DNA of 64,000 nucleotides from Modicisalibacter sp049808615 (GTDB taxonomy: Bacteria; Pseudomonadota; Gammaproteobacteria; Pseudomonadales; Halomonadaceae). Where the stretch lies: contig NZ_JBNCAN010000009.1 in the NCBI RefSeq assembly GCF_049808615.1, forward strand, positions 62,001 through 126,000, given 5' to 3'. Positions 50,392 through 59,528 of this stretch are shown here, in pieces. Every line of letters starts with the position of its first letter. The first letter of the stretch is position 1. The translations under genes were made by a program, and so were the position numbers. A model generated the notes under the pieces. It saw nothing but the letters and a program-made list of their open reading frames with translations. It did not search any database and had not been told where the DNA came from.

Positions 50392-52404
50392 GTGAAATGG
50401 CGGAAATCGCTGAGGCTTAAAGCAATCGGCTTTCTGACGTTTGGCATCAGGTCGATGCATAAACGGCTGCTGCTCATGCTGGCGTTCGGCTGGCTCGTGG
50501 TGGTGGCCGTTATTTTGACGTCTACCTGGCATTCGGGGCAGGCATTGATTCGCGAAGTGGCCAATGAACATCTCGAATACGAAGCGCGCATGATCGCGGG
50601 AGAAATCGATCAGGAGGTGCAGCTACGCTTCGATGCATTACAGCGGCTGGCGTCCCAACTGGGTGTTCCTGGATCACGTGCATCCATGGCGCTGTCCAGC
50701 GAATTGAAACGTAACGATGCCTTGCTGTCACTCTTCGATGGCCTGGTGGTGATCAGCAGTGAGGGGAGAGTGCTCGCCGATTGGCCCAAGGTAGATGGCC
50801 GCGAGGGATTGAGCGTCCTTGAATCCGAATATTTCCAATTCCAGCGTCATGTTGCTCGTCCCTATGTCAGTGAGCCCTTTCAGGGGCGAGCCAGTAAGAC
50901 GCCGCTCATTCTCTTCAGTGTTCCCCTGCTTGACGACAACGGTCGGTTCGCGGGTGTTATCAGCGGTGTTGCCAATGTGCTGAATGGCAGCTTTTTCGAC
51001 AAGTTGCGTCGCATCCGCATAGGGAAGCAGGGTTATGCGGCCATCATGACCGCGTCGGGCAAGGTACTGGTACACCCGGATCAGGACCTGATCATGCAGC
51101 CTGTGCCCGTTTTCCATCAGAATCCATGGCTCGATCTGGCGCTATCCGGTTGGCAAGGCTTGGCAAGTGCGCCTTTGCTCACGGGCCAACAGGCGCTTCA
51201 AGCCTATCGGCAGATTTGGTCGGCGAACTGGATCGTCGGCATCATGTTGCCTCAGACCCAGGCGTTCCAGCCCTTGCAATGGTTTGTACGTAATCTATGG
51301 GTAGTGGGAACCTTGACCGGCGCGGTGACGCTGGTGCTGCTTTGGTGGTTGCTGAGGCTGGCACTCATTCCCTTGCAACGTCTCGAGCGGCAGATTGCCT
51401 CAGTGGGGCAAGGGCGTTATGAGCGAATCAAGCTCGATACCCACGCCATCGAAATAAGGCGCGTCGCGGATACCTTCAACCAGGTGTTGGAAAAGCAGCG
51501 CCGAGCCGAGTCCACGATGCTCGATCGCCAGGCATTTCTGGACGCGGTGCTGCGTTCGTCACCGGTGGGCATGTTTGTCTATGGCCTGGAAGGGGGGCTG
51601 CGCTACGCCAATCCTGCCTTGTGTCGGATGACAGGTTACGATTTCAAGGTGTTGCAGCAGCAAGGTTACACGGCGTACGTCCATGCGGATGATCAGCAGG
51701 ATGTCAGTGACCACTGGCAACATACCCTGGCCACCGGGCGCGATTTCCAGCGCCAATATCGTTATATCAAGGCGTCCGGAGAAACGATCTGGGTCGAGTC
51801 GCATATTTCCCTGGTACGTCTGCGTGACAAGCGCCCCCTAGGCTACGTCGGCACGTTCAAGGACATCACCCATACTCGCGAGATGGAAGCGCTACAGCGA
51901 TGGGAGGCGGAGCACGATCCATTGACGGGGCTGCTCAATCGTCGCGGTTTCGAGCGTCGCTTGGAAGAGTCGCTCATCGACCGTCTCAAGAAAGGCACGC
52001 CCTCTGCCCTGATTCTATTCGATCTGGATCATTTCAAGCCCATCAATGATGAAGGCGGACATGCGCTGGGCGACGCGATGCTCAAGCACATCGCCGCCTT
52101 GATCGTCAGCAAGGTTCGCAAGAGCGACGCTGTGTCCCGCTACGGTGGGGATGAGTTTGCGCTGTTGCTGCCGGGTTGCGATCTCGATCATGCCAGGAAG
52201 ATGGCTGAGACCCTTCGCGAATCTGTCGAGGCGCTGAGCATCGAGCATGACAAAAAACGTTACAAGGTGACGCTGAGTATAGGGGTTACAGTTCTTCGCG
52301 AAGGGGACGATCAAATCAATATCCCGATGCAGCGCGCCGACCAGGCAAGCTACCAAGCCAAGGCACGAGGGAGAAACGCCATCATGGCCGATGAGAATAT
52401 GTAA
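50392..52404 (+). CDS. Membrane diguanylate cyclase with sensor, HAMP, PAS and GGDEF domains
   Basis: About 670 residues. TM1 (LLLMLAFGWLVVVAVILT), a periplasmic Cache-like sensor (VVISSEGRVLADWPKVDGREGLSVLE, YAAIMTASGKVLVHPD), TM2 (LWVVGTLTGAVTLVLLWWLL), HAMP, PAS/PAC (AVLRSSPVGMFVYGLEGGLRYANPALCRMTGY ... GYVGTFKDITHTREME), and GGDEF (DPLTGLLNRRGFE, FDLDHFKPINDEGGHALGD, SRYGGDEFALLLPG). Active-site GGDEF and the RxxD inhibitory site (RKSD) are intact, so cyclic di-GMP synthesis with feedback is expected. Start is GTG 50392 (GGAG nearby) or ATG 50455. Confidence 0.9.
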   Translation: MKWRKSLRLKAIGFLTFGIRSMHKRLLLMLAFGWLVVVAVILTSTWHSGQALIREVANEHLEYEARMIAGEIDQEVQLRFDALQRLASQLGVPGSRASMALSSELKRNDALLSLFDGLVVISSEGRVLADWPKVDGREGLSVLESEYFQFQRHVARPYVSEPFQGRASKTPLILFSVPLLDDNGRFAGVISGVANVLNGSFFDKLRRIRIGKQGYAAIMTASGKVLVHPDQDLIMQPVPVFHQNPWLDLALSGWQGLASAPLLTGQQALQAYRQIWSANWIVGIMLPQTQAFQPLQWFVRNLWVVGTLTGAVTLVLLWWLLRLALIPLQRLERQIASVGQGRYERIKLDTHAIEIRRVADTFNQVLEKQRRAESTMLDRQAFLDAVLRSSPVGMFVYGLEGGLRYANPALCRMTGYDFKVLQQQGYTAYVHADDQQDVSDHWQHTLATGRDFQRQYRYIKASGETIWVESHISLVRLRDKRPLGYVGTFKDITHTREMEALQRWEAEHDPLTGLLNRRGFERRLEESLIDRLKKGTPSALILFDLDHFKPINDEGGHALGDAMLKHIAALIVSKVRKSDAVSRYGGDEFALLLPGCDLDHARKMAETLRESVEALSIEHDKKRYKVTLSIGVTVLREGDDQINIPMQRADQASYQAKARGRNAIMADENM

Positions 52405-52678
52405 TCTTTTCAGAATTTATTAAATTCAATTAAATCATATACTTAAAAATAAAATATAAGGAATGGGCACGCCATCCTCTAAAGTAATGCTGCTTTTTTA
52501 ACCCAGAGCAGCGAAAAAAGAACTAAAAAATTACTTTAGAATTTTTAGCAGAGCAATTCCCGCAGAATGGCCCGGCTAGCGCTTTGTTACATTTAGTTAC
52601 TGAGTAAAATAATATTTCAATTCGTCTCTTTCTGTTCCATCATTACCTCGTGTTTCGCAGATGACATGAGTAGACGAT
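52405..52678. other. AT-rich intergenic stretch with nested inverted repeats
   Basis: No gene is seen. CTAAAGTAA (52479-52487) pairs with TTACTTTAG (52531-52539), and inside it GCTGC (52489-52493) pairs with GCAGC (52508-52512). The stretch is far more AT-rich than its flanks. It may end the cyclase transcript or mark inserted DNA. Confidence 0.45.
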
Positions 52679-52861
52679 ATGGCTAAGCGCAGTTTTAAAA
52701 TTATTCCTACTACGGCCGGTAATGGTCATAAACTCAGAAAGCCGGATTATTGGGTGCTGCAGGAAACTACCGGGGGGAAAGTGCGAGAGATTCATCGTTT
52801 TCAAAATTATTTTGACGCACTTCAAGCCAATCGCGAAATGTGCGGTCAAATGATGGGTTGA
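52679..52861 (+). CDS. 60-residue basic protein of unknown function
   Basis: Begins MAKRSFKIIPTTAGNG and ends REMCGQMMG. The composition is basic at the N-terminus, with a Y-W-V-L-Q-E strand in the middle and an F-x-x-Y-F-D-A-L-Q-A helix, so a small folded alpha/beta domain is plausible. No family is recognised and no strong ribosome-binding site precedes the ATG, but a good intrinsic terminator follows at 52987. It lies in the AT-rich region together with the coiled-coil gene on the other strand. Confidence 0.5.
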   Translation: MAKRSFKIIPTTAGNGHKLRKPDYWVLQETTGGKVREIHRFQNYFDALQANREMCGQMMG

Positions 52862-52986
52862 GTTAAATAATTATACTTTCAGTTTAATATGTTTGAGTTC
52901 ATCGTTTAACTGAGTGTTTGTTTACGTTGTCTTTGGTTATCATGTTTTATTGGTAGGTGTAAGAGTCACTAGCGTTTGATCGTTTT

Positions 52987-53024
52987 CGGCACGTTGGCCA
53001 ACCGGCTAACGTGCCGCTTCTTTT
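52987..53024 (+). terminator. Intrinsic terminator after the 60-residue gene
   Basis: CGGCACGTTGGCC pairs with GGCTAACGTGCCG (52987-52999 with 53004-53016, one G-T wobble) around AACC and is followed by CTTCTTTT. Confidence 0.85.
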
Positions 53025-53061
53025 GTCTCAATAAATATACAAAAGCAAGGCGGGGCAACAG

Positions 53062-53088
53062 AAAAACCCCGGTAGAAGGCTACCGGGG
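53062..53088 (-). terminator. Intrinsic terminator of the coiled-coil gene
   Basis: CCCCGGTAG-AAGG-CTACCGGGG (53067-53075 with 53080-53088). On the minus strand it is followed by five T residues. It lies 23 bases after the stop of the gene at 53112-53414. Confidence 0.88.
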
Positions 53089-53111
53089 AGGTGATCGTCA
53101 CATAGTCATGC

Positions 53112-53414
53112 TTATTTCTTGAGTTTTGATTCGAGTTCTTCGTAGCGTTCTTGAATCTGGATTAGCTCGAACTTTAAATCGAGGAGGCTATATTGGACGC
53201 GTGAGTTTGCAACTTTCATTCGGAGCGTTGCTTCCCTGAGCTTTCTATTGGCTTCTCGCAGGCGATAAACGGGATCGTCCTTGGCCTCTTTGAATGAGAG
53301 CATGAGATCGGCGAAGGATGTGTTGGCAGGAAATGAACCTGGTTCCATAAGAGAGCTCGCGCTGTTGTTAATATGTAACTTTATTTTAATGGCGTTCCAG
53401 ATTTTTTGCGGCAT
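53112..53414 (-). CDS. 100-residue coiled-coil protein of unknown function
   Basis: Starts MPQKIWNAIKIK (ATG 53414 with GGGA about seven bases upstream; a GTG at 53432 is an alternative). The second half is one long charged helix (YRLREANRKLREATLRMKVANSRVQ, LKFELIQIQERYEELESKLKK) predicted to form a coiled coil. The region around ASFADLMLSFKEA may be a short amphipathic segment. AT-rich, no family recognised, own terminator, so a real orphan gene is likely. Its 5' region reads away from the serine hydrolase gene. Confidence 0.6.
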   Translation of the reverse strand: MPQKIWNAIKIKLHINNSASSLMEPGSFPANTSFADLMLSFKEAKDDPVYRLREANRKLREATLRMKVANSRVQYSLLDLKFELIQIQERYEELESKLKK

Positions 53415-53562
53415 GAAAAATTCCCGCAGCACTATTTAAAATAACTGGCGTTCTTTTCTCTTTTTGGACTAATTTAATGAGTAGCTGATATCACGTTTCT
53501 GATGTTCTACCGCCCCAACGTATTAATTGGCTTGGGGGCATGACAAGACAAGGACAATTCCG

Positions 53563-54834
53563 ATGAACTTTCATGAGCCTATCGGCGTGACATTGCCGTA
53601 TCGCATCGGTAAGCAAAAGGCCTCTCGAGGTTGCGGCCTGCCCTTTATTCTGGCGAGTCTCGTGCTGATGTCACCCGCCGTGCTGGGCTCGGACTATCGT
53701 CATGCCGATGAGCCCATTGGCGACGTGGAGGCGGTCTACAGCGGCCAGCTGACACCGGATCTGGCAGTCAGCACCTTCCGAAACATCCATCGCCTGTTTC
53801 CATCTCGAATCATCGAGGCTGGCGAGACACCCAGGCCGCTGCCTGCCTCTTCACAATCGATCGACGGGCTGTCGGTCGAGGCGGGCGGCGAGAGCTACGA
53901 TATCTACGACTATCTCGCGCTCAATAGTATCGCGGGGCTGATAGTGTTGAAGGACGGCGAAGTCGTATACGAGACCTATCAGCGAGGCAACCACAAGGAT
54001 ACCCGCTGGATGTCCATGTCGGTGGCCAAATCGATCTCATCCACCCTGGCGGGCATGGCGATTCAAGACGGCTTGATCGAGGGCCTGGACGCCCAGGTCG
54101 TGGACTACGTGCCCGAGCTTGAAGGCACTGCCTACGAGGGCGTCACCCTGAGAAACATTCTCATGATGTCCTCTGGGGTCGCCTGGAACGAGACCTACAC
54201 GGACGTCAATTCTGATCGTCGAGATCTTCTGCGGGCACAGATCGCTCAAAAACCAGGTGGCGCCATGGAGGTCATGGCCGGGCTGTCACGCGCTGCGGAG
54301 CCGGGAGCCGTGAACAACTACAGCACCGGAGAAACGCAGATTCTGGCAGCAATACTCGATGGTGCCCTCGATCAGCCCCTGGCGGAGTATCTGTCGGAAA
54401 AACTTTGGCAACCCTACGGCATGGAAAGCGATGCGACCTGGTGGCTGGCGTCCCCCGGTGGAGTGGAAATAGGCGGCAGCGGAATAGGGGCAACGCTGCG
54501 CGACTATGCCAGGTTCGGTCAATTCATTCTGGAAGACGGAATGATCGACGGGTCTCGCGTGCTACCCGAAGGCTGGGTCGAGGAGGCGACCACACCCAAG
54601 ACCTTGGCAGGTGGCGAGGCCTTGGATTACGGCTATATGTGGTGGACCGGCTGGACACCCGACTCCAAGCGCGATGGGGCGTTTGCCGCCGTGGGTATTC
54701 AGGGGCAGTACGTTTACGTGAACCCCACCGAGAATGTCGTGATTGCCCAGAACGCGGCGGAACCGAAGCCCTTGGGCAAACACGTGGTCGATCCCATGGT
54801 GTTTTTCGACGCGGTGGTGGAGCACCTGGAATAG
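53563..54834 (+). CDS. Serine hydrolase of the beta-lactamase class C / 6-aminohexanoate-dimer hydrolase family
   Basis: 423 residues. A signal peptide or anchor (CGLPFILASLVLMSPAVLG, ~24-42) is followed by a penicillin-binding-protein-like fold: S-x-x-K as SVAK (Ser153, Lys156) in WMSMSVAKSISSTLAGMAI, and the second triad element as YST (Tyr253) in NNYSTGETQ. The C-terminal segment GYMWWTGW and GIQGQYVYVNP takes the place of the KTG box. This pattern fits NylB'-type amide hydrolases and carboxylesterases more than true beta-lactamases. Substrate unknown. ATG 53563 has AAGGA upstream. Monocistronic, upstream of the TRAP operon on the same strand. Confidence 0.85.
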   Translation: MNFHEPIGVTLPYRIGKQKASRGCGLPFILASLVLMSPAVLGSDYRHADEPIGDVEAVYSGQLTPDLAVSTFRNIHRLFPSRIIEAGETPRPLPASSQSIDGLSVEAGGESYDIYDYLALNSIAGLIVLKDGEVVYETYQRGNHKDTRWMSMSVAKSISSTLAGMAIQDGLIEGLDAQVVDYVPELEGTAYEGVTLRNILMMSSGVAWNETYTDVNSDRRDLLRAQIAQKPGGAMEVMAGLSRAAEPGAVNNYSTGETQILAAILDGALDQPLAEYLSEKLWQPYGMESDATWWLASPGGVEIGGSGIGATLRDYARFGQFILEDGMIDGSRVLPEGWVEEATTPKTLAGGEALDYGYMWWTGWTPDSKRDGAFAAVGIQGQYVYVNPTENVVIAQNAAEPKPLGKHVVDPMVFFDAVVEHLE

Positions 54835-55081
54835 CCGCAAGTCATAAAGCCATCACATGAGCGTTCAGTACTCGGCGCCGTTTATTTTCAAACGACGTGT
54901 CGATAAGCATCCGTTCCGGTGACGTCAACGTCGAATGATGCGGGCGGATCGGTTGCATACTGTTGAATCGTCAATTGTCAAAACCTTCCCTTTCCCGGCA
55001 CGCCTTTCCCGAGCTGCTACTTTTACTAGACAACCCCTGCTTGCTGTGAAACCGCACAACTATTCAAAAAGGCGGTGTGCA

Positions 55082-55678
55082 ATGCCGAAAGCCATCCTCC
55101 TTTATATCCAGGCGATCGATGCGATGAATCGCTTCATCGGGCGGATAGCGATGTATCTGATCTTTGCGCTGATCGGGATTCTGCTCTGGTCATCGGCTTC
55201 CAAGGTGTTCATGACCCCGTCTCTATGGACGCTGGAAACCGCGCAATTCGTCATGGTGGCCTATTTCGTACTGGGCGGGCCTTATTCGATCCAGCTAGAG
55301 TCGAACGTGCGAATGGATCTCTTCTACGGTGACTGGTCGCCAACAACCAAGGCATGGGTCGATGCCTTCACCGTGTTCTTTCTTGTCTACTATCTTGGCG
55401 TGCTGCTTTACGGTGGGCTGGTGTCGATGGCCTATTCGCTCGGCTACTTCGGCAGTGAGCCATTCGATTTTTTCCTCGATCTTGGGTGGACATTTCTCAC
55501 CCAGGGCCCGACGGCGGCCGGTGAGCAACTCGGATTCATGGAACGCAGTCCCACCGCCTGGCGGCCCGTGTTATGGCCGATCAAGGCGGTGCTTTGCGCA
55601 GGGGTGTTCCTGATGATCCTTCAAGCCCTCGCCGAGTTCTTCAGGGATATCGGTCGCCTGCGTGGGGAGACCGCCTGA
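55082..55678 (+). CDS. TRAP transporter small membrane subunit (DctQ family)
   Basis: 198 residues with four hydrophobic helices (AMYLIFALIGILLWSSASKVF, TAQFVMVAYFVLGGPYSIQ, DAFTVFFLVYYLGVLLYGG, KAVLCAGVFLMILQALAEFF). Larger than the usual DctQ through an extended loop before the last helix (EPFDFFLDLGWTFLTQGPTAAGEQLGF...). ATG 55082 has AAGGCGG upstream; the frame opens earlier at 54935 without support. Coupled to the DctM gene by TGATG. First gene of the amine-type catabolic operon; the 247 bases upstream show no gene. Confidence 0.85.
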   Translation: MPKAILLYIQAIDAMNRFIGRIAMYLIFALIGILLWSSASKVFMTPSLWTLETAQFVMVAYFVLGGPYSIQLESNVRMDLFYGDWSPTTKAWVDAFTVFFLVYYLGVLLYGGLVSMAYSLGYFGSEPFDFFLDLGWTFLTQGPTAAGEQLGFMERSPTAWRPVLWPIKAVLCAGVFLMILQALAEFFRDIGRLRGETA

Positions 55679-57000
55679 TGCCCTACGAGATGATCGCCAT
55701 CCTGATGTTCAGCTCGATGATGCTGTTGCTGTTGACCGGCCAGCGCGTGTTCGGCGCGATCGGCTTCGTCGCGGCACTGGCGGGTGTTTTGCTCTGGGGC
55801 ACCGGAGGCGTGGACATTCCGTTCTCCTCCGCGATGAAGCTGATGAAATGGTATCCGCTGCTCACCCTGCCGATGTTTGTCTTCATGGGCTATGTGCTGT
55901 CTGAAAGCCGTATCGCGGATGATCTCTACAAGATGTTTCATGTCTGGATGGGCCCGGTGAAAGGAGGGCTTGCCATCGGCACGATCGGGCTGATGGTGTT
56001 GATCTCGGCCATGAACGGCTTATCGGTGGCCGGAATGGCGATCGGTGCCACCATCGCCTTGCCCGAACTACTGCGGCGCGGCTATGACAAGATCATGGTG
56101 ACCGGCGTGATCCAGGCGGGCTCGAGTCTCGGGATTCTAGTGCCGCCCTCGGTGGTGCTGGTGCTTTACGCGATGATCGCGCGTCAGCCCGTGGGCCAGC
56201 TGTGGCTTGCCGGGGTGTTGCCGGGGCTGATGATGGCGACGCTGTTCATCATCTACATCTATGTGCGCTGCCGGGTACAGCCCGAACTTGGCCCCGCCCT
56301 GCCCGCCGAGGAACGCGATGTCTCGCTGTCCGAAAAGCTGCGGCTGCTGAGGGCGGGGGTGCTGCCGCTGGTGATCTTTGCGGTGATGATGGTGCCCTTC
56401 GTGAAAGGCTGGACCTCGCTGGTGGAGAGTTCAGCCATCGGCGCGACGGCGGCGTTCCTGGCCGCCGTTCTCAAGAGGCGGATGACACGCCAGGTGTTTG
56501 AAACCTCGGTGCGTCAGACGCTGGCGATTTCCTGCATGTTCATGTGGATCATCCTGGCGGCCCTGGCTTTTGGCGCGATCTTCGACGGGCTGGGGGCGGT
56601 CAAGACGATCGAGGATCTGTTCACCCAGCGCTTGGGTCTCTCGCCCTGGATGATCCTGATCCTGATGCAGCTCAGCTTTATCGTGATGGGCACTTTCCTG
56701 GATGACACCGCCATGCTGGTGATCGTGGCGCCGCTTTACGTGCCGCTGGTGGATGCGCTGGGGTTCGATCTGATCTGGTACGGCATCCTCTATACCATCA
56801 CGACGCAAATCGCCTACATGACGCCCCCATTCGGCTACAACCTGTTTTTGATGCGCGCCATGGCCCCGCCCGAGATCGGCCTGCGCGATATCTACTGGTC
56901 GATCATCCCTTTCGTGTTCGTGATGCTGGTCGCTCTCAGCCTGGTGATGATCTTTCCGCAGATCGCTCTGTGGCTGCCCAACTATATTTATGGAAAGTAA
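55678..57000 (+). CDS. TRAP transporter large permease (DctM family)
   Basis: 440 residues, about 12 hydrophobic segments. Family motifs: LLTLPMFVFMGYVLSESRIADDLYKMF, AMNGLSVAGMAIGATIALPELLRRGYDK, QAGSSLGILVPPSVVLVLYAMIA, MGTFLDDTAMLVIVAPLYVPLV, and a C-terminal QIAYMTPPFGYNLFLMRA. The start shares its first base with the DctQ stop codon (TGATG). The binding-protein gene follows 74 bases later, the reverse of the order in the 0.5-3.6 kb TRAP set. It has little sequence in common with that other DctM beyond motifs, so the two systems serve different solutes. Confidence 0.93.
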   Translation: MPYEMIAILMFSSMMLLLLTGQRVFGAIGFVAALAGVLLWGTGGVDIPFSSAMKLMKWYPLLTLPMFVFMGYVLSESRIADDLYKMFHVWMGPVKGGLAIGTIGLMVLISAMNGLSVAGMAIGATIALPELLRRGYDKIMVTGVIQAGSSLGILVPPSVVLVLYAMIARQPVGQLWLAGVLPGLMMATLFIIYIYVRCRVQPELGPALPAEERDVSLSEKLRLLRAGVLPLVIFAVMMVPFVKGWTSLVESSAIGATAAFLAAVLKRRMTRQVFETSVRQTLAISCMFMWIILAALAFGAIFDGLGAVKTIEDLFTQRLGLSPWMILILMQLSFIVMGTFLDDTAMLVIVAPLYVPLVDALGFDLIWYGILYTITTQIAYMTPPFGYNLFLMRAMAPPEIGLRDIYWSIIPFVFVMLVALSLVMIFPQIALWLPNYIYGK

Positions 57001-57074
57001 CAATTTATGGGAAGTAACAACAGGAGTTCACGCAAACAACAAGCGTTTGTCTATTTACACCAGGAGAAAGAAAA

Positions 57075-58127
57075 ATGACAACAAGACGCAAGTTTCTGAT
57101 ATCCGCCGCCACCGGAGCGGCCATGGCGCCGCTGGCCGGCAGTGTCATCGCTCAGTCATCCTCTCAACCCACGATAAAGTGGCGCATGCAGACCTACGCC
57201 GGCGCCGCCTTGGCGGAGCATGTCGCCAAGCCTGCCATCGACCTGTTCAACAAGATCGCGGGCGACCGCATGCAGATCGAGCTCTTCTATGCCGATCAAC
57301 TGGTCCCGACCGGCGAACTGTTCCGTGCCATGCAGCGCGGCACCATCGACGCGGTGCAATCGGATGACGATTCCATGGCGTCTCCCACCCAGGTGACGGT
57401 GTTCGGCGGCTATTTCCCGTTCGGGTTGCGCTATAGCCTCGATGTGCCGGTGCTGTTCAACCGCTACGGGCTGAAAGAAATCTGGGAGGAAGAGTATGCC
57501 AAGGTCGGCGTCAAGCATGTCAGTGCCGGCGCCTGGGACCCGTGCCATTTCGCCACCAAGGAGCCAATCCGCAGCCTGAAGGATCTGGAAGGCAAGCGTA
57601 TCTTTACCTTCCCCACCGCAGGGCGGTTTCTGTCGCAATTCGGTGTCGTGCCGGTGACCCTGCCTTGGGAAGATATCGAGGTTGCCGTGCAGACCGGCGA
57701 ACTGGACGGCATCGCCTGGTCGGGCATCACCGAGGACTACACGGTGGGCTGGGCGGACGTGACCAACTACTTCCTGACCAACAACATCTCCGGGGCCTGG
57801 ATCGGTCATTTCTTCGTCAACATGGAGCGTTGGGAGGAGCTGCCCGAAGACCTCAAGCTGCTGTTCGAGGTGTGCTGCGAGCAGTCGCATTACTATCGCC
57901 AGTACTGGTATTGGGGCGGCGAAGCGGCGCTTCGCGTCAATGGCGACAAGCTGGAGCTCACCTCGATCCCCGATGAGGAATGGGAACAGGTCGAAAACGC
58001 CGCCGAGAAATTCTGGGATGAAATTGCGGCGCAGTCCGAGGTCAAGGCCAGGGTCGTCAAGATATTCAAGCAGTACAACGCGGATATGCGTAAAGCCGGC
58101 CGGCCTTACCGCTATACCGATGCCTGA
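57075..58127 (+). CDS. TRAP substrate-binding protein with a Tat-type signal (DctP family)
   Basis: 350 residues. The N-terminus MTTRRKFLISAATGAAMAPL carries RRKFL and a weakly hydrophobic core, so export by the twin-arginine pathway is predicted, unlike the Sec-type DctP at 474-1490. DctP-like body: IKWRMQTYAGAALAEHVAKPAIDLFNKIAGDRMQIELFYADQLVPTGELFRAMQRGTIDAV, LEGKRIFTFPTAGRFLSQFGVVPVTLPWEDIEVAVQTGELDGIAWSGITE. AGGAGAAAG precedes the ATG. Folded export can indicate a tightly bound ligand or dimer. Its solute should match the catabolic genes just downstream, an amine or amino alcohol by inference. Confidence 0.9.
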   Translation: MTTRRKFLISAATGAAMAPLAGSVIAQSSSQPTIKWRMQTYAGAALAEHVAKPAIDLFNKIAGDRMQIELFYADQLVPTGELFRAMQRGTIDAVQSDDDSMASPTQVTVFGGYFPFGLRYSLDVPVLFNRYGLKEIWEEEYAKVGVKHVSAGAWDPCHFATKEPIRSLKDLEGKRIFTFPTAGRFLSQFGVVPVTLPWEDIEVAVQTGELDGIAWSGITEDYTVGWADVTNYFLTNNISGAWIGHFFVNMERWEELPEDLKLLFEVCCEQSHYYRQYWYWGGEAALRVNGDKLELTSIPDEEWEQVENAAEKFWDEIAAQSEVKARVVKIFKQYNADMRKAGRPYRYTDA

Positions 58128-58151
58128 TCCTACCCATAAGGATAACCGGAG

Positions 58152-59513
58152 ATGACCAGCGCGCTGACGTTCGACACCCTCAAGGCTCAGGTCGAGAACG
58201 GTAAGGTTGATACGGTGCTTGTGTGTTTTGTCGACATGCAGGGCCGTTTGATGGGCAAGCGGCTCCATGCGCGCCATTTCGTGGAGGCGGGGTGGGAGGA
58301 GACGCATTGCTGCAACTATCTGTTGGCCACCGATCTCGAGATGGATACACCTGACGGCTTTGCCAGTACCTCCTGGCAGACCGGGTATGGCGATTACGTG
58401 ATGAAGTCGGATCTCGACACGCTGCGTCCGGTGCCATGGCTCGAGGGCACGGCGATGGTGCTGTGCGACGTGCTGGATCATCACACCCACGAACCGGTGC
58501 CTCATTCACCCCGTGCCATGCTCAAGCGCCAGCTAGTGCGGCTGGAAGCGATGGGGTTCGACGCCATCATGGCGACCGAGCTGGAATTTTTCCTGTTCGA
58601 GAAGAGCGTCGATGAGATTCGCAGGAGCGGTTTCCGCGACCTGGCCCCGATCAGCGGCTATAACGAGGATTACCACATCTTCCAGACCACCAAGGAAGAG
58701 CACGTGATGCGCCCCTTGCGCAATCATCTTTACGCGGCGGGTATCCCGGTAGAGGGCACCAAGGGCGAGGCCGAGGCCGGGCAGGAAGAGCTGAACATCC
58801 GCTATGCGCCCGCGCTGGACACGGCGGATTATCACACCATCGCCAAGCATGCGATCAAGGAAATCGCCTGGCAGCAGGGGCATGCGGCAACTTTCCTGCC
58901 CAAATGGCATCATGACCGGGTGGGCAGTTCCAGTCACGTGCATCAATCGCTGTGGCGCGAGGGCACCTCTGCCTTCTTCGATGAAAGCGACGAACTGGGC
59001 ATGTCTGGACTGATGAAGCACTACCTGGCGGGGCTGCTGACATACGCGCCGGATTACACCTATTTCCTGGCACCCTACATCAACAGCTACAAGCGCTTCC
59101 AGAAGGGCACCTTTGCGCCCACCCGCACGATCTGGTCGGTGGACAACCGCACCGCCGGCTTTCGCCTGTGCGCCGAGGGAACGCAAGCGGTGCGCATCGA
59201 ATGTCGTATCGGCGGCTCGGACCTGAACCCTTATCTGGCGATGGCCGCGCAACTGGCCGCCGGACTCAAGGGGATCGAGGATCGGCTGGCGCTGGATCCG
59301 CCCGCCGAAGGCGATACCTATGAGGGCACTAGCGGCTTGATCCCGCAGAATTTGCGCGATGCGCATGCGGCGCTGAAAGGATCAAACATGCTGCGTGCGG
59401 CGATGGGGGATGACGTGATCGATCATTATGTTCGCGCCGCCGAGGTGGAACTGGAAGATTTCGACCGGGTAGTGACCGATTACGAGATCGCACGCGGCTT
59501 CGAACGGGCATGA
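58152..59513 (+). CDS. Glutamine-synthetase-family gamma-glutamyl ligase
   Basis: 453 residues. GS fold with N-terminal beta-grasp (VDTVLVCFVDMQGRLMGKRLHARHF) and catalytic domain: ELEFFLF (metal Glu), EAEAGQEELNIRYA, FLPKWHHDRVGSSSHVHQSLW (His of the ATP site), SYKRFQKGTFAPTRTIWSVDNRTAGFRL, and IECRIGGSDLNPYLAMAAQLAAG. The wording departs from GlnA (no adenylylation loop) and fits the PuuA/IpuC-like group that joins glutamate to amines. Set between a TRAP importer and two alcohol/aldehyde dehydrogenases, it probably gamma-glutamylates an incoming amine. No gamma-glutamyl hydrolase (PuuD-like) is in the operon. CCGGAG precedes the ATG. Confidence 0.88.
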   Translation: MTSALTFDTLKAQVENGKVDTVLVCFVDMQGRLMGKRLHARHFVEAGWEETHCCNYLLATDLEMDTPDGFASTSWQTGYGDYVMKSDLDTLRPVPWLEGTAMVLCDVLDHHTHEPVPHSPRAMLKRQLVRLEAMGFDAIMATELEFFLFEKSVDEIRRSGFRDLAPISGYNEDYHIFQTTKEEHVMRPLRNHLYAAGIPVEGTKGEAEAGQEELNIRYAPALDTADYHTIAKHAIKEIAWQQGHAATFLPKWHHDRVGSSSHVHQSLWREGTSAFFDESDELGMSGLMKHYLAGLLTYAPDYTYFLAPYINSYKRFQKGTFAPTRTIWSVDNRTAGFRLCAEGTQAVRIECRIGGSDLNPYLAMAAQLAAGLKGIEDRLALDPPAEGDTYEGTSGLIPQNLRDAHAALKGSNMLRAAMGDDVIDHYVRAAEVELEDFDRVVTDYEIARGFERA

Positions 59514-59528
59514 CGAAGGGAGAGGATC

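Noticed and set aside
53563..54834. True class C beta-lactamase (antibiotic resistance)
   Set aside because: The S-x-x-K is present, but the second motif is YST and no clear KTG box is found; the pattern fits amide hydrolases or esterases better.
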